Assembly (NCBI GenBank): GCA_029204225.1
Contig: CM055097.1
Coordinates: forward strand, 7,399,676-7,463,675
DNA length: 64,000 nt
Direction of reading: 5' to 3'
Source of the DNA: Diphasiastrum complanatum
Taxonomy: Eukaryota; Streptophyta; Lycopodiopsida; Lycopodiales; Lycopodiaceae
Part shown: in pieces, positions 16,181-29,412 of the stretch
Position numbering within the stretch: position 1 is the stretch's first letter
Layout: every line of letters starts with the position of its first letter
Notes under the pieces: model-generated
The model's input: the letters and a program-made list of their open reading frames with translations, nothing else
The model's database searches: none
What the model was told of the DNA's origin: nothing
Program-made: the position numbers and the translations under genes

Positions 16181-16812
16181 TGTTAGATTTCTTATGCTCA
16201 GTCTTGAATAAATCGTTCAAGTAATGAGCATCCTGAAAACCGAAGGCTCGACTACATGTTTTCGAACCTTCACATTTTTCCCTTTAAATTTTTTTTTGTC
16301 TTAACCATTCTTAAGGCACCTTTGCTTTTCGCCTCCTTCGCCTTTTCGCACTCACGAAAAATGCGACACAATGGCCAAGTGGCCAGAATGCCTTAGAAAT
16401 CATTTTTTAAGGCACCTTTGGCTTTTTTGGTTATTCGTTGTCTTTAATCTAAGGCACCTTCACCTTCTTCACTGTCTTTAATCTAAGGCACCTTCGTCTT
16501 CTTCGCTAAAACTTCAGTGTAAGACACCTTCGACTTTTTCGCCTTTTTGGCTTCTTCGCTGCGTTCAGTGTAAGGCTGGCCAGAATGCCTTAGAAACCAT
16601 TCTTAAGGCACCTTCATCTTCTTCGCTGCCTTCAGTCTACAGGCGCCTTAGGGATTTACACACCTTAAGTCTAAGGGCACCTTCAGGAGTTGCATACCTT
16701 CAGTCTAATGGGCACCTTCGGGTTTTTTTTGGGTTTTTCACGTTTTTGTTCGACGTCGCCAACTTATCATCAACCCTAAAACAGCTGAAGAAAATCTATG
16801 AGGGCGGTATGG
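16181..16812 (+). repeat. 5' LTR of the chimeric copia element, truncated
   Basis: Matches 18749 onward, starting TGTTAGATTTCTTATGCTCA. Most of it (about 16310-16740) is an imperfect array of TCTAAGGCACCTTCG and CTTCTTCGCT motifs. Homology to the 3' LTR stops near 16812. Confidence 0.8.
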
Positions 16813-16830
16813 TTTGTCAATATTATAGGA

Positions 16831-17060
16831 TTATGTTGATTTAGATTGGGCAAGTTATGTTGATGATAAGAGATCCACCACATGCTATGTCTTTCACTTG
16901 GTAATGGTGCATTTCTTGGTCAAATAAAAATCATGAATTGTCTTATCTACAACATAAGCTGAATACAAAACACTATCCACAGCCACACAAGAGGCAATAT
17001 GGTTGAGAAAAATCTTAGGAGATATTGGCATTCTACAATGTAAGCCCACTACAATCAGGT
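16831..17060 (+). pseudogene. Foreign copia RNase H fragment inside the chimeric element
   Basis: Reads YVDLDWAS, then DDKRSTTCYVFH, and after frame breaks EAIWLRK-like and GDIGILQ blocks. These are RNase H and post-RNase H motifs of a copia lineage different from the RNase H at 18250-18420 in the same element. Several frameshifts. Confidence 0.65.
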
Positions 17061-17117
17061 GTGACGTTTTTGGCCTCTCTTTCCACCCCTATCAAGGCTA
17101 ATGTAGTGGGAAAGGTT

Positions 17118-18741
17118 ATGGATGATCCGACTTCCGGCTTGCTACTTTGTGCAAGAACCAACCACCGTTTCTGAGGCAATGTCTATTGCTGATGCTGACC
17201 AGTGGAAAGCAGCGATGGACACCGAATTCGATTCTCTTATGGAGAATCAAACATGGACACTCATTAAGCTGCCAAAGGACTGAAAACCAATTCCATGCAA
17301 ATGGATATTCAAGACAAAGTATGACGCTAAAGGAAGACTGGATCGTTACAAGGCCAGGTTAGTCGCCAAAGGCTTTTTTCAGATTCCATATCTGGATTAC
17401 TCATAAACCTTCAGTCCAATTGTCAAATATGCTTCGATTCGCCTACTTCTCTCCTTTGCAGGTGCAGCAGATCTTGAAGTCCACCATATGGATGTCTAGA
17501 CCGCTTTCCTCAATGGAACCATCGAAGAGAAAATCTACATGATGTAGCAAGAGGGATACGAACTCAACGGCAAGCAACAGCACCTTGTATGCAAAATCCA
17601 CAAGACACTCTATGGGCTGAAACAGTCACCCAGAGCCTAGTTCTAGAAGATCAACACATTTCTGATAGAGAATGGTTTTATTCCAAACTCAGCAGACTTG
17701 AATGTCTACTTCAAGTCTGTATCATATTACTTCATCATCATCACTCTCTATGTAGATGATACACTATTATTCATTAACAATCTGAATCTGATGAAGGATA
17801 CAAAATGCATGCTGGCCCAGGAATACAAGATGACTGACATGGGTCTAGCCCACTATTGTCTCGGAATTAAAATTCAATGAGATCGACCCAGCAGACTGAT
17901 CTTTGTCAGTCAGCAACGATATCTCAACAACGTGCAAGAGAAGTATGGAATGGCCAATTGCAAACCAAGTCTCTTTCCACTCGACCTTGGACTAAAGCTA
18001 TCAAAGGAACAGTCTCCTCAAACTGAGATAGAAAAGGAGGAGATAAAGCACTACCCGTTTGAATCCGTCATCGGCTCACTGATGTATGCAATGATCTGCA
18101 CACGACCAGACCTTGCATATTCAATCAATACACTTAGCCAGTTCCTGTCAAATCCAGGCTTAACTCATTGGAAGGCACTAACAAAGGTCATGAAGTACAT
18201 CCAAGCAACGAAAACTCTTAGCATCTACTACGGAGGTAGCCACACTGCCAACATCCTTAAAGCTTACACAAATGCGAATTGGTCAGGAGATGTCGACACC
18301 AGAAAATCAACTTCTGGATTTGTATTTTTATATAACCAAGGCCCAATCTCATGGAACAGTCAGAAGCAGACCTCAGTTGCATTATCATCAATGGAATCTG
18401 AATACATAGCTGCCACCAATGCAACCAAAGAGGCGATCTGGCTAAGACAACTACTTGCAGACCTGAACCTTGCACAACCACTTCCTACAATAATCTATTA
18501 TGACAATCAAAGCACAATAGCGCTATCTCTCAATCTGAGATTTCACTCTCGAAGCAAACATGTAGAAATCAGATATCATTACCTTAGAGAGAAAGTGCAC
18601 AACAAGGAAGTAGAACTGGTTTTCTGTAGAACAAACTACATGGCAGCAAATTACTTCACAAAGGCTCTATTAAAGGAGCAACATCTCAGATTTAACGATA
18701 TGTTAAATCTGAAGATCAAAGTTTTCCAGGATCTACAATAA
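17118..18741 (+). pseudogene. Copia reverse transcriptase-RNase H, decayed
   Basis: RT begins with the EPTTVSEAMS and NQTWTLIKLPKD blocks and continues through [19 protein letters not shown] and the catalytic LYVDDTLLF at about 17745. RNase H follows with NANWSGDVDTRKSTSGF, ALSSMESEYIAATNA and YYDNQSTIAL, ending before TAA 18739-18741. Stops occur at the positions of Arg, Gln or Trp in relatives (near 17281, 17404, 17498, 17545, 17638, 17644 and 17878). From 17932 to 18741 the frame is open for 269 codons. The PPT and 3' LTR follow directly. Confidence 0.85.
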
Positions 18742-18748
18742 GGGGAAG

Positions 18749-19839
18749 TGTTGGATTTCTTATGCTCAGTCTTAAACAAATCGTTCAAGTAATGAGCATC
18801 CTGAAAACCGAAGGCCGACTACATGTTTTCGGGCCTTCACATTTTTTCCTTTAAGATTTTTTTTGTCTTAACCATTCTTAAGGCATCTTTGCTTTTCGCC
18901 ACTTCGTCTTTTCGCACTCGCAAAAAATGCGACACAGTGGCCAAGTGGCCAGAATGCCTTAGAGACCATTTTTTAAGACACCTTCGTCTTTTTCGATTTT
19001 TCGTTGCCTTTAATCTAAGGCACATTTGCCTTTTTCATTGTCTTGATCTAAGGCACCTTCACCTTCTTCGCTAAAACTTCAGTGTAAGACACCTTCGGCT
19101 TTTTCGCCTTTTTGGCTTCTTCGCTGCCTTCAAGTGTAAGGTTGGCCAGAATGTCTTCGAAACCATTGTTAAGGCATCTTCGTCTTTTTCGCCTTCTTCA
19201 TTGCCTTCAGTCTACAGGCACCTTAGGGATTTACACACTTAAGTCTAAGGGCACCTTCAGGAGTTGCATACCTTCAGTCTAAAGGGCACCTTCGGGTTTT
19301 TTTTGGGTTTTTCGCATTTTTGCTACATTGGCAGACCGACGTACTTATCATCAATCCTAAAATAGCTAGAGAAACAAATATCCTAAGGGCAGTTACCAAC
19401 TTTGTATAGATGCAAAACTGGAATACATGGCAGTTAAGGCATAAGATATTTTTCTCTCGACACTTGTAAATATATATACTAACTGAATCAAGCTATGTAA
19501 GTGTTAATAAAATTTCTCTTTCAATCAGAGTTTTCCTGTAGCCAGCGTTATCATGCTCAGCAAGCTGAAGTTATTACTTCAAGCTATTGTACTCATTGTT
19601 GATAATAATCAGAGTGCAATTTTTGTCTCACTACTATGTCGTTCATTTGCGCATTCTGTATGAATTCTTCTACTTGAATATTTCTGCTGCTAACTGTTGT
19701 GTTTCCGTTCCTACACGCCGTGCTCAATCCTTGAGCTTCCGCTGCTGCTCATGCCCCACGGTTTTACGACAACTCACACTCCATTTACTAGAATGTTGAT
19801 GAAAGCTCCTCGAAATGCATTGCCTACTCGGTGAGGATG
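18749..19839 (+). repeat. 3' LTR of the chimeric copia element
   Basis: Starts TGTTGGATTTCTTATGCTCA right after the PPT. The minisatellite-like AAGGCACCTTCG array covers about 18880-19310. A TATATATA element with downstream AATAAAA near 19470-19512 fits a promoter and polyA region. The far end is uncertain because another element is inserted at 19840. Confidence 0.7.
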
Positions 19840-19840
19840 T

Positions 19841-19900
<60 letters not shown>

Positions 19901-20966
19901 AATAAATGACGAACACGAATGAGTAACAAACTTGAACAAGAAGCGAACGAGAAACGAACTCGAACAGAAAATGTTCGTGCGCAGCGGAATGAGTTAAACG
20001 ACTCTCTCCGTAAGCATGACTACGCCTATCAGAATGAAGAGAACTTTAGTGATAGAAATCACAGTCATTCTAGATTACGTAGCCAAACATTTAATGGATG
20101 AAGCGCTAGATGAATAATTTGTCATGAATGACAAGACAAATTATCTGTCGCGAATGATTCGCGAAGAGCTAGACTGTGCTCGACTGATAATTAGTTGCAA
20201 ATTATTCACGAAAGACAAGACTAAAAGTTGATCGTCTATTACTAGAAAGAGCAACTAGAAAGATCAGACAAAAAGAAGAACAAGCATAGCAATATTAACA
20301 CAGATTTGAATGCAGAACAAAGAGATGTATCATATTAAGTATATCATGTATACAAGTTAATAATGCGGTAGAGCACGATACAATAGCGGACAAAATTGCA
20401 TGCCCTACGAAGCTTATTTTGTCTGTAATGAGGAATGAAACCTCTTCTCTTAGTCTCTTCTTCTCTCACTTGATCATCTGATTATCATCATCTCATGAAT
20501 GTTGTCCAGAATATGTATATATACATAATATTACAGGTGTGCATATGTGAAAGTACAGAGTGGATGTGTTGTTTGTAGGAGATCGTGGGTGGCTACAATT
20601 GTTGTCCAATATGTTAGTGCAACTGCATGGAGTGAGCGTAAAAAGGGTGCGACGTCAGCCAGTGCTGAAGTGAACGTTGGTGATGATGCGAAAAAGTGGG
20701 TCACTCTTACGAATGGCCTTAGGATAAGATTTACAGGGTGCCTTAGCTTTTAGGGCACACTGGGCATTCTATAGGATAGTGTCTCCTTTTTGCATGTCAC
20801 CATAACATGTGTAAAAACACAGTGTTCACGATTATTTCGTCTTTTATTCGTCTGTGCGAATTTGCGTGTTAATATGCAGGCTGCGTGACAACGTTAGTAA
20901 ATATGCAACAAGAATGGAGGCAGATTAAAAATGGGATTTAGGAGAGTAGAAGGAGTAAATCCAACA
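19840..20966 (-). repeat. 3' LTR of the complete copia element
   Basis: Nearly identical to 25152-26239, except that it contains a (GA)n tract of about 53 bp at 19845-19897 where the partner LTR has only about 9 bp. Confidence 0.92.
19845..19897. repeat. (GA)n microsatellite inside an LTR
   Basis: An uninterrupted GA run of about 53 bp close to the LTR end. It is absent at this length from the partner LTR. Confidence 0.97.
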
Positions 20967-20975
20967 CCCCCTCTT
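20967..20975 (-). other. Polypurine tract of the complete copia element
   Basis: The minus strand reads AAGAGGGGG directly before the TG of the 3' LTR. Confidence 0.8.
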
Positions 20976-23900
20976 AATCTGGATCCGTGAATGCTTGATC
21001 TTCAGACTGAGCATTGCACAAAATTTGTTGTGTGCATTAACACTGAGTGCTTTTGTGAAAATGTTTGCAACCATGTCCTACGTTCTGCAGTACGTTAAGC
21101 TTACCTCTCTGTCGAGAACCTTGCCCCTGATGTAGTGATATCTGATCTCAATGTGCTTACTCCTAGAATGAAATCTAGGTTTGGCCGATAAGGCAATAGC
21201 ACTTTGGTTATCACAGAACAAAATTGTGGGGCTGTACTGATACAGACTGATGTCTGACAGCAAATTTCTCAACCAAAATGATTTCTTAATAGATTGAGAA
21301 GCAGCAATGTGTTCTGCTTCAGTAGAAGAAAGTGTGATAGAGGTTTGCTTATGACTGTTCCACGAAATAGGACTGCCGTTGAAGAAGAATGTAAATCCAG
21401 ATGTGGATTTACGATTGTCTGCATCTCCTCCCCAGCTTGCATCAGAATAGCCACTGAGCTGATGAAAATTGTCATTGCTTACATCTCCATAGCAGATGCA
21501 CTGGTCCATCGTAGCTCGAATATATCTCATGACTCGAATAAGAGCCTTCCAATGGGTAATGCTAGGATTAGCCATATATTGGCTGAGTGAGATTACAACA
21601 AAAGAGATAGTTGGTCTTGTACAGACCATTGCGTACATGAGAGATCCAAGTATCGATTGATACGAATATTCTCTCATCTGCTTCTCTTCCTGCTTGGTCT
21701 AGGGACATTGGTTCTTCGACAAATGCAGGCCTGGATCCATTGGTGAGTGAGCTAACTTACAATTCATCAAATTGTATATGTTAAGAACATTGTGAAGATA
21801 CTTTTGTTGAGTGATGTAAATCAGTCGATTTGCTCTATCTCTATGGATTTGAATTCCAAGACAAAAGTGAGCTTCGTCTGGATCAGTCATGTCGAATTCT
21901 GAGAACAGCATCTGTTTTGTATCCTTGACCATTTTGGTATTGTTGCTGAAGAGCAACGTATCATCAACGTACAAGGTGATGATAATGAAGGATTGCTGCA
22001 CTGACCTTGAATAAACGTTGCAATTATCAGTGCTTGGTTTGAATCCTTGTTCAATGAGAAATGTGTTGATCCTCTGAAACCAAGCTATGGCAGACTGTTT
22101 CAAGCCGTACAGTGCTTGTGGAGTTTACAGACATGATTCTTCATGCCTTCCAGAATGTATTCTTCGGGCTGGATCATGTAGATATCTTCTTGTATGACTC
22201 CGTTCAGATAGGCTGTTTGTACATCAAGTTGATGTACTTTGAGGTCGGCAACTGTAGCATAAGACAAGAGCATTCGAATCGACGAATGTTTGATGACTGG
22301 ACTAAAAATCTCACTGTAGTCTACATTCGGGATCTAGGTGAATCCTCGTGCTACTAGTCTAGCCTTCCTTCAATCAATTGCTCCGTTGGCATTATATTTG
22401 ATCTTAAAGATCCATTTGCAATCAATAATATTGCAGCCAAGAGGAGCTTCAACTAATGACCATGTCTGATTCTTGATCAGAGAAGAATACTCTCTGTCCA
22501 TGGCTTCTCTCCAGAGATCAGAGTCTAGTTGGCTGAGTGCCTCTTCGACTGTCGTCGGTTCCTGCATTAAGAGACAGGCAAACTCAGGAGTATACCTTGT
22601 GGGCTGTGTGCGCACTCGGCTTGATCTTTTGGGATGATTCGACTGATGAACCGCTCCTGGGCCTTGTTGCTGGGTAGCAGCAACATCTTCGTCTGATTCG
22701 TTGTCTCGAAGTGGGTCGACAATAGAAATGCCTGAGCCAGAAGATCGGACTGTCGTATCAATGGCAGGAGATGTAGGTTCTTCTTGAGCAATATCCTTGC
22801 CTTTGAGGTCGATGAATTGATCCTCGATAAAGACTGTATCCCGACTATACAAGATTTGCTGGGTATCAGGATCGTGCAGCTTGTAGGTGTTATTAGACGA
22901 AGTATATCCGATCAGGATGGTCTTGAGACCTTGGAGGTCCAATTTCTTCCTTGTGTCTTTTGGGATCTACACGTAGGCAATGCACCCGAACACTCTTAGG
23001 TTCTTCAAAGAAGGCTTAGAGCCTATCCACACCTCGTGGGGTGTCTTGTCTGAGAGGGCCGGCCTTGGTCGAACATCTGTTCTGGAGGTAAGCTGCAGTG
23101 GAGACAGCTTCAGCCCAGAATCTCTTGGGCAACAATGCATGTGATAGCATACACTTAGCATATTCAACCAAAGTACGGTTCTTCCTCTCAGCTAAGCCAT
23201 TAGACTGAGGACTGTAAGGAGTGATGAATTGTTGCTCAATGCCTTGGCTTTGACAGTACTCCTTAAACTCGACAGAGATGTATTCTCCACCGTTGTCTGA
23301 CCTTAGGGCCCTGATCGTCCTTCCAGTATCCTTTTCTACATGCTCCTTGAAGATTCTGAAGTAGTTGAAAGCTTCTGATTTCTTCTTTATGAAATACACC
23401 ATCGTCCTTCTGGAGAATTCGTCAATAAAGGTTATAAAATACTTGGCATCCTTCAGCGAAGGATTTTTCATTGGGCCACAAATATCTGAATGTACAACAT
23501 CTAGCAATCCTCTAGCAATATGCTGATGGCTTGACTTAAATGGTTTCCTAGTCTGTTTACCAACTAGATAGTCTTGACAGACAAGTAACTCGACTTTTTC
23601 GCGAGGATAGTCAAGATTAAGAACAATAGATTGTCTAGACATTCGTTGTATAGCAGCATGATTTAAATGACCAAGTCTATAATGCTAAAGTAAACAGTTA
23701 TTTGTATGAATTGAAGTACTGAGAGCTTGACTAGAGGCAGAAAAGCAATGACTTAATTTATATAAGTATCCATGCCTCTTTTCGAGTGCTAGGATCTTGC
23801 CAGTCCTATCAACTACTTTACACTGATCACATTCAAACTCTACTCTATGTCCTAAATCTGTGATTTTGCTTATAGAGAGCATATTCATAGATATATTTGG

Positions 23901-24200
23901 TACATACAAGACTTTAGAGAGTAGCTTAGATTGATCATTTGCAAAGCTTAATCTTACAGTGCCTTCACCTTTGATAGCTTGTGTGCTATTGTCACCAAGG
24001 TGAACGAACTTCTGGGTACTGTAAGGTGTATAGGACTCGAAACAGCCAATGAGGCTAGTCATGTGCTGAGTGGCTTCAAAATCTAGGAACCAAGAACTGT
24101 CCCCAGATGTTTCTTGATGGTTGGTCATGAAGGCATCATGATCTGCTTCTTGAATAGCCTGTGGAGCTTCTGCAGCTGCATTTGCCACTTGATTCGACTG
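20976..24200 (-). pseudogene. Copia pol: protease, integrase, RT, RNase H (decayed)
   Basis: Protease region: WFLDFEATQHMT at about 24060-24090, where the family active site is DSGA, so both Ser and Gly are changed. Integrase: zinc-finger remnant HYRLGHLN, with one Cys of the later C-x2-C replaced by Tyr, then a core with HSDICGP, RSDNGGEY and [10 protein letters not shown], so the D,D,E residues are present. RT: CKWIFKIKY and the catalytic LYVDDTLLFS near 21975. RNase H: DASWGGDADNRKSTSGF and CDNQSAIAL. Stops near 23685, 22968, 22370, 22337, 21699 and 21078, plus frameshifts near 23075 and 22100, break the frame. It cannot make a polyprotein. Confidence 0.88.
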
Positions 24201-25000
24201 TCCGTTGTTATTGTTCTTTGCTTGAAGTATTTGACAGTCTTGAATTTCGTGGTTGTTTCGTTTGCAGTATCTGCAAAACAGCTTCTTCTTTGTCTGCGAA
24301 TTTGACTGTTCCTTGTGCTGAGCTGGTTTCTGGTCTGCCTTTGATTGCTTTGGGCCTTTCTTCTTCTTCTACTTTGTCGTGCTCTTGTTGGTGTACAAGG
24401 CGTGAGAATCAGCTGAGGAACTCAAGGCTTCATTCCTTCGCGTGTCTTCTTGCAACAACATAGTAATGACTCTTGAAAGAGTCAAATCTGAATGAGTCGT
24501 GATGATTATCACCCAACTATCGTAAGAACTTGGCAAGCTTGTAAGCAGTTGCATCACTGCATCTTGATCGTCTATGACAGATCTGACAGTGGCCATTTGT
24601 CTTAGCAGGTTCTTGAATTGATTAATGTGATTCTGCAGAGAATCACCATTCGTCATCTTGAGGGAGTAGAATTTCTTCCTGAGATGTAGCTTAGAAGCTA
24701 TATCTCGCATTTCGTATAGTGTGCTCAAGATGTCCCAGACTTCTTTTGATGTCTAAGCCTCAGATACATGGCTGATCTGGGTATCCGTGATATTGAGGAT
24801 GATCAACGCTAAAGCCTTTCCATCCTTCAGCTTCCATTTGGCGATTGCCGCGTCGTCCGCTTCGGGTTTCCCTTCTGCACCTATAACAACGTCGAACAAT
24901 TTTTTTGCCATTAGTAAAATTTTCATCTTAAATTTTCACAGATGGTAATTGGCTCATCAAACTTGTCCATGATAGGACTGGCTTTCCCTTGGAAATCCAT
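24201..25000 (-). pseudogene. Copia gag, decayed
   Basis: Starts at ATG 25000 (MDFQGKASP), shifts frame near 24920, then gives KWKLKDGKALALIILNI, a [17 protein letters not shown] block and the nucleocapsid zinc knuckle CRYCKRNNHEIQDC near 24225-24265. A TAG near 24755 replaces an expected Gln. The PBS lies 140 bp upstream. Confidence 0.82.
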
Positions 25001-25137
25001 GTGGAAAAATTAGTCTAAGTGATAGGAGAAACTATCAGTGACTTAAGTATGAAAATTTGATATTTACAGAACAAGAAAACAATTACTCTATCGGCTAGTA
25101 GAGTCTTGTACTGTGGAAGCTTATCAAGCTATGAAAA

Positions 25138-25151
25138 TGGCTCTGATACCA
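25138..25151 (-). other. Primer binding site (initiator Met tRNA type)
   Basis: The minus strand reads TGGTATCAGAGCCA immediately after the LTR end AACA. Confidence 0.93.
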
Positions 25152-26239
25152 TGTTGGAGAGAGAGAGGCGGGGAATAAATGACGAACACGGACGAGAAAC
25201 GAACTCGAACAAGAAGTGAACGAGAAACGAACTCGAACAAAAAATGTTCGTGCGCAGCGGAATGAGTTAAACAACTCTCTCCGTAGGCATGACTACGCCT
25301 ATCAGAATGAAGAGAACTTTAGTGATAGAAATCACAGTCATTCTAGATTACGTAGCCAAACATTTAATGGATGAAGCGCTAGATGAATAATTTGTCGCAA
25401 ATTGCAAGACAAATTATTTGTCGTGAATGATTCGCGAAGAGCTAGACTGTGCTCGACTGATAATTAGTCACGAATTATTCGCGAAAAACAAGACTAAGAG
25501 TTGATTGTCTATTACTAGAAAGAGCAACTGGAAAGATCAGACAAAAAGAAGAACAAACATAGCAATATTAACATAGATCTGAATGCAGAACAAAGAGTTG
25601 TATCAGATTAAGTATATCATGTATACAAGTTGATAATGTTGCAGAGCACAATACAATAGCAGACGAAACCGTGTGCCCTACGAAGCTTATTTTGTCTGTA
25701 ATGAGGAATGAAACCTCTTCTCTTAGTCTCTTCTTCTCTCACTTGATCATCTGATCATCATCATCTTATGAATGGTGTCCAGAATATTTATATATACATA
25801 ATATTACAGGTGTGCAAATGTGAAAGTACAGAGTGGATGTGTTGTTTGTAGGAGATCGTGGGTGGCTGCAATCGTTGTCCAATCTATTAGAGCAACTGCA
25901 TGGAGTGAGCATAAAAAGGGTGCGACGTCAACCAGTGCTGAAGTGAACGTTGGTGATGATGCAAAAAAGTGGATCACCCTTACGAATGGCCTTAGGATAA
26001 GATTTATAGGGTGCCTTAGCTTTTAGGACACCTTCGGCATTCTATAGGATAGTGTCCCCTTTTCGTCTATCACCATAACCTGTGTAGAAAGACAGTGTTC
26101 GCGATTCTTTCGCCTTTTATTTGTCTATGCGAATTTGCGTGTAAATATGCAGGCTGCGTGACAACGTTAGTAAATATGCAGCAAGAATGGAGGCAGATTA
26201 AAAATGGGATTTAGGAGAGTAGAAAGAGTAAATCCAACA
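25152..26239 (-). repeat. 5' LTR of the complete copia element
   Basis: Partner of 19840-20966, with TG...CA termini on the minus strand. Confidence 0.92.
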
Positions 26240-26346
26240 GGATGATCTATCCATGGTCACCTCCACGCTTGGGGAGAAATAGAAAAAAATGACAATTCAT
26301 ATGTGGTCCCCACTATTTTAGAGAGATAAAGGGTCATATGTGATTT

Positions 26347-27218
26347 CTATAGGATTTATCTCCTCTACTCTCCTAAATCCTATGTTAATCTATTTCCATT
26401 CATGTTGCTGCATTTTTACTTGCATTGTCGCATAGTTTACAAAAAGACACACAAAGTCGACATAGTCTTCCTTTAACTTGCCCGACATTTCCTTGTCCGA
26501 AGTCTTTGAAGATCATCAACATCGAAGTCTTCTCAAGGTAAACGTCTCAAGGTAAACCTTCGGCTTTCTCGGCCTTCGGCATTTTGTGACACCTTCGCAT
26601 TTTTCGCAAAATGACTGAAGCCACTCCTTGATAGTCAAATATCGGATTTCACGCTTGTTCCCGTACTGTGCAAACTAACTTGACAATGACATCAGCACAA
26701 CATCTCCTCCAGACTGCACAACATCTTACCCCATCTCTTGTACCGGCCATCTACACAAATGTAAACTATGTATAGTTGATCATTGTAATCAATTACATGT
26801 GTCGATGAATCTTGAAATTCATTCAACGACACAGACATTGTAGATGCTTTTTTATGCATCAATTCTCTCTTCAGACGGATTGTCAGAAATAAGTTCATAA
26901 CTTTTACATATCGTAATTAGCTTTGTGAGCACACGGTTCTACCCACTACTGTCTTGTGCTCACCTGTATTATCTTACTTGTATTTTTCATTACATTTAAT
27001 CTAAATAAACTATTGTCTGGTTCTGTGTTCAGATTCTTGTTAGTATTGCAATGCTTTCTATGTCCTGTCTGCTATCTGATTGACTTGTCTGATTGTCTGC
27101 TCATTGCTTCCGCTACCACCGTGCATCAAACTCTAAATTTATCTTGTGTTCGCCTACTTAGTTATCAGTAGTGCACGCACCGAGGGAAATTCTCCATTAT
27201 ACTATCTTTTGCCCAACA
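26347..27218 (+). repeat. Solo-like 5' LTR of a related copia element (plus strand)
   Basis: Its start (AGGATTTATCTCCTCTACTC) matches the start of the neighbouring copia LTR read on the other strand, and it ends CCCAACA directly before a PBS. The first bases are degenerate. It contains CTTCGGCATTTTG and CGCATTTTTCGC blocks near 26570-26610. Confidence 0.7.
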
Positions 27219-27424
27219 TGGTATCAAAGCTTATCTGATTTCTTAAGTGGCTTTATGTCAAAACTATTTCTATAGTTTGATAAGCTTCCCACAGAACCCG
27301 ATCCTACTAGCCGATAGGATAACTATTTTCTTGTTCTGCAAATTTGCATTAGACTTTCATACTTAAGTCACTGATGAAGACCTTGCTAATTTCCAACGAG
27401 TTAAGTATGATTGTCAAAATTAGG
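27219..27424 (+). other. PBS and leader of the truncated copia relic
   Basis: PBS TGGTATCAAAGC at 27219-27230 has one mismatch to the usual type. The leader is clearly homologous to that of the complete copia element (TTTGATAAGCTTCC, ACTAGCCGATAG, CTTGTTCTG, CATACTTAAGTCACTGAT). It stops near 27424. Confidence 0.7.
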
Positions 27425-28548
<1,124 letters not shown>

Positions 28549-29336
28549 TGCATACTGAATTTGTGTATAAAATTTATGATCTAATTTGTTCTTTTGACTT
28601 GAACTATAATAATGTTCATCTCATCAACATTTTGTATTGCATTTTGATGAGTGTATTGAGAGCCACGAGCTAATGCACTAGACTCTAGCATGAAGAAACA
28701 ATAGTAATATGTACTATTTAATAGGAGGCTCCAATTTGTTGGCACCAACTTAAAAAAACTAATATCGTTTTCCAAAATTAACTTTGGTGTTTTCTAGTAT
28801 TGTGCAAAATGTCTCATCGTGCATACACCAACATAAAAAAAAAATAGAAATATGTACCATCATGTATCTATTCATTGACTTGATCTCTATATACCTTTTA
28901 CAAATGTCAAATTTGAATCAAATTTCAAATGTAACGCTAATAAATGTCAATTTTAAATCTATCATTGTCAGACTCATATTCAAAACCTTCTACAATGAAA
29001 ATACCAATTTCAAATCTTATTAATCATCATGCTTGTTGACATTTGGCATGTCGCATGTGCAAAAGTCACTAAGAAATATATTCACTACCATTAATGAGGT
29101 TAAGCACATCCACCACATATTTTTGACATTTGTGATTTTTTGAATTAAAAATTGATAGCTTAGAGGAAAACATGGATAAAGGAAATAGGACATTGACTAT
29201 ACATTTGCTCTTTGAACATTCTCATTGCTCTTCACTTTTGAGTCAATTGCACTCATTGTGGGATTTTCTTTTGAGAAAATAATTTTACTTGCATATTTTA
29301 CCTTTTTCTCTCTCTTATATGTCCTCATTTGCTGGG

Positions 29337-29412
29337 CGAATTGGAATCAAACCCTTAGCTAACCTCATGGAGAGGAGCAGGAGTCCTAACCAACCCACTA
29401 GTTATTGGAGGA
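29337..29412 (-). repeat. tRNA-derived SINE-like fragment
   Basis: On the minus strand an A-box-like GTGGGTTGGTTAGG is followed about 40 bp later by a B-box-like GGTTTGATTCC. It shares CTAGTGGGTT with the weak signal near 7940. No tail or target duplication was confirmed. Confidence 0.35.

Larger units (their letters stand above)
16181..19839 (+). mobile_element. Chimeric, decayed Ty1/copia element
   Basis: A truncated 5' LTR (16181 to about 16812) joins directly to an RNase H fragment of a different copia family (16831-17060). This is followed by RT-RNase H of its own family (17118-18741), a PPT (AAGGGGAAG) and the 3' LTR from 18749. gag, protease, integrase and PBS are absent. The gypsy element sits at its left edge, and another copia element interrupts it at 19839/19840. 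Confidence 0.8.
19840..26239 (-). mobile_element. Complete Ty1/copia element with target duplication, coding decayed
   Basis: LTRs at 19840-20966 and 25152-26239 begin TGTTGGATTTAC and end CTCTCTCCAACA on the minus strand. The 5-bp target duplication GGATG lies at 19835-19839 and 26240-26244. PBS 25138-25151 and PPT 20967-20975 are in place. It is inserted into or just beyond the 3' LTR of the chimeric copia element. Confidence 0.93.

Noticed and set aside
16310-16740. CRISPR-like array
   Set aside because: The repeats are imperfect, have no unique spacers of even length, and lie inside plant retrotransposon LTRs.
26692-26898. 68-codon minus-strand frame
   Set aside because: It falls inside the copia LTR relic at 26347-27218 and shows no known motif.
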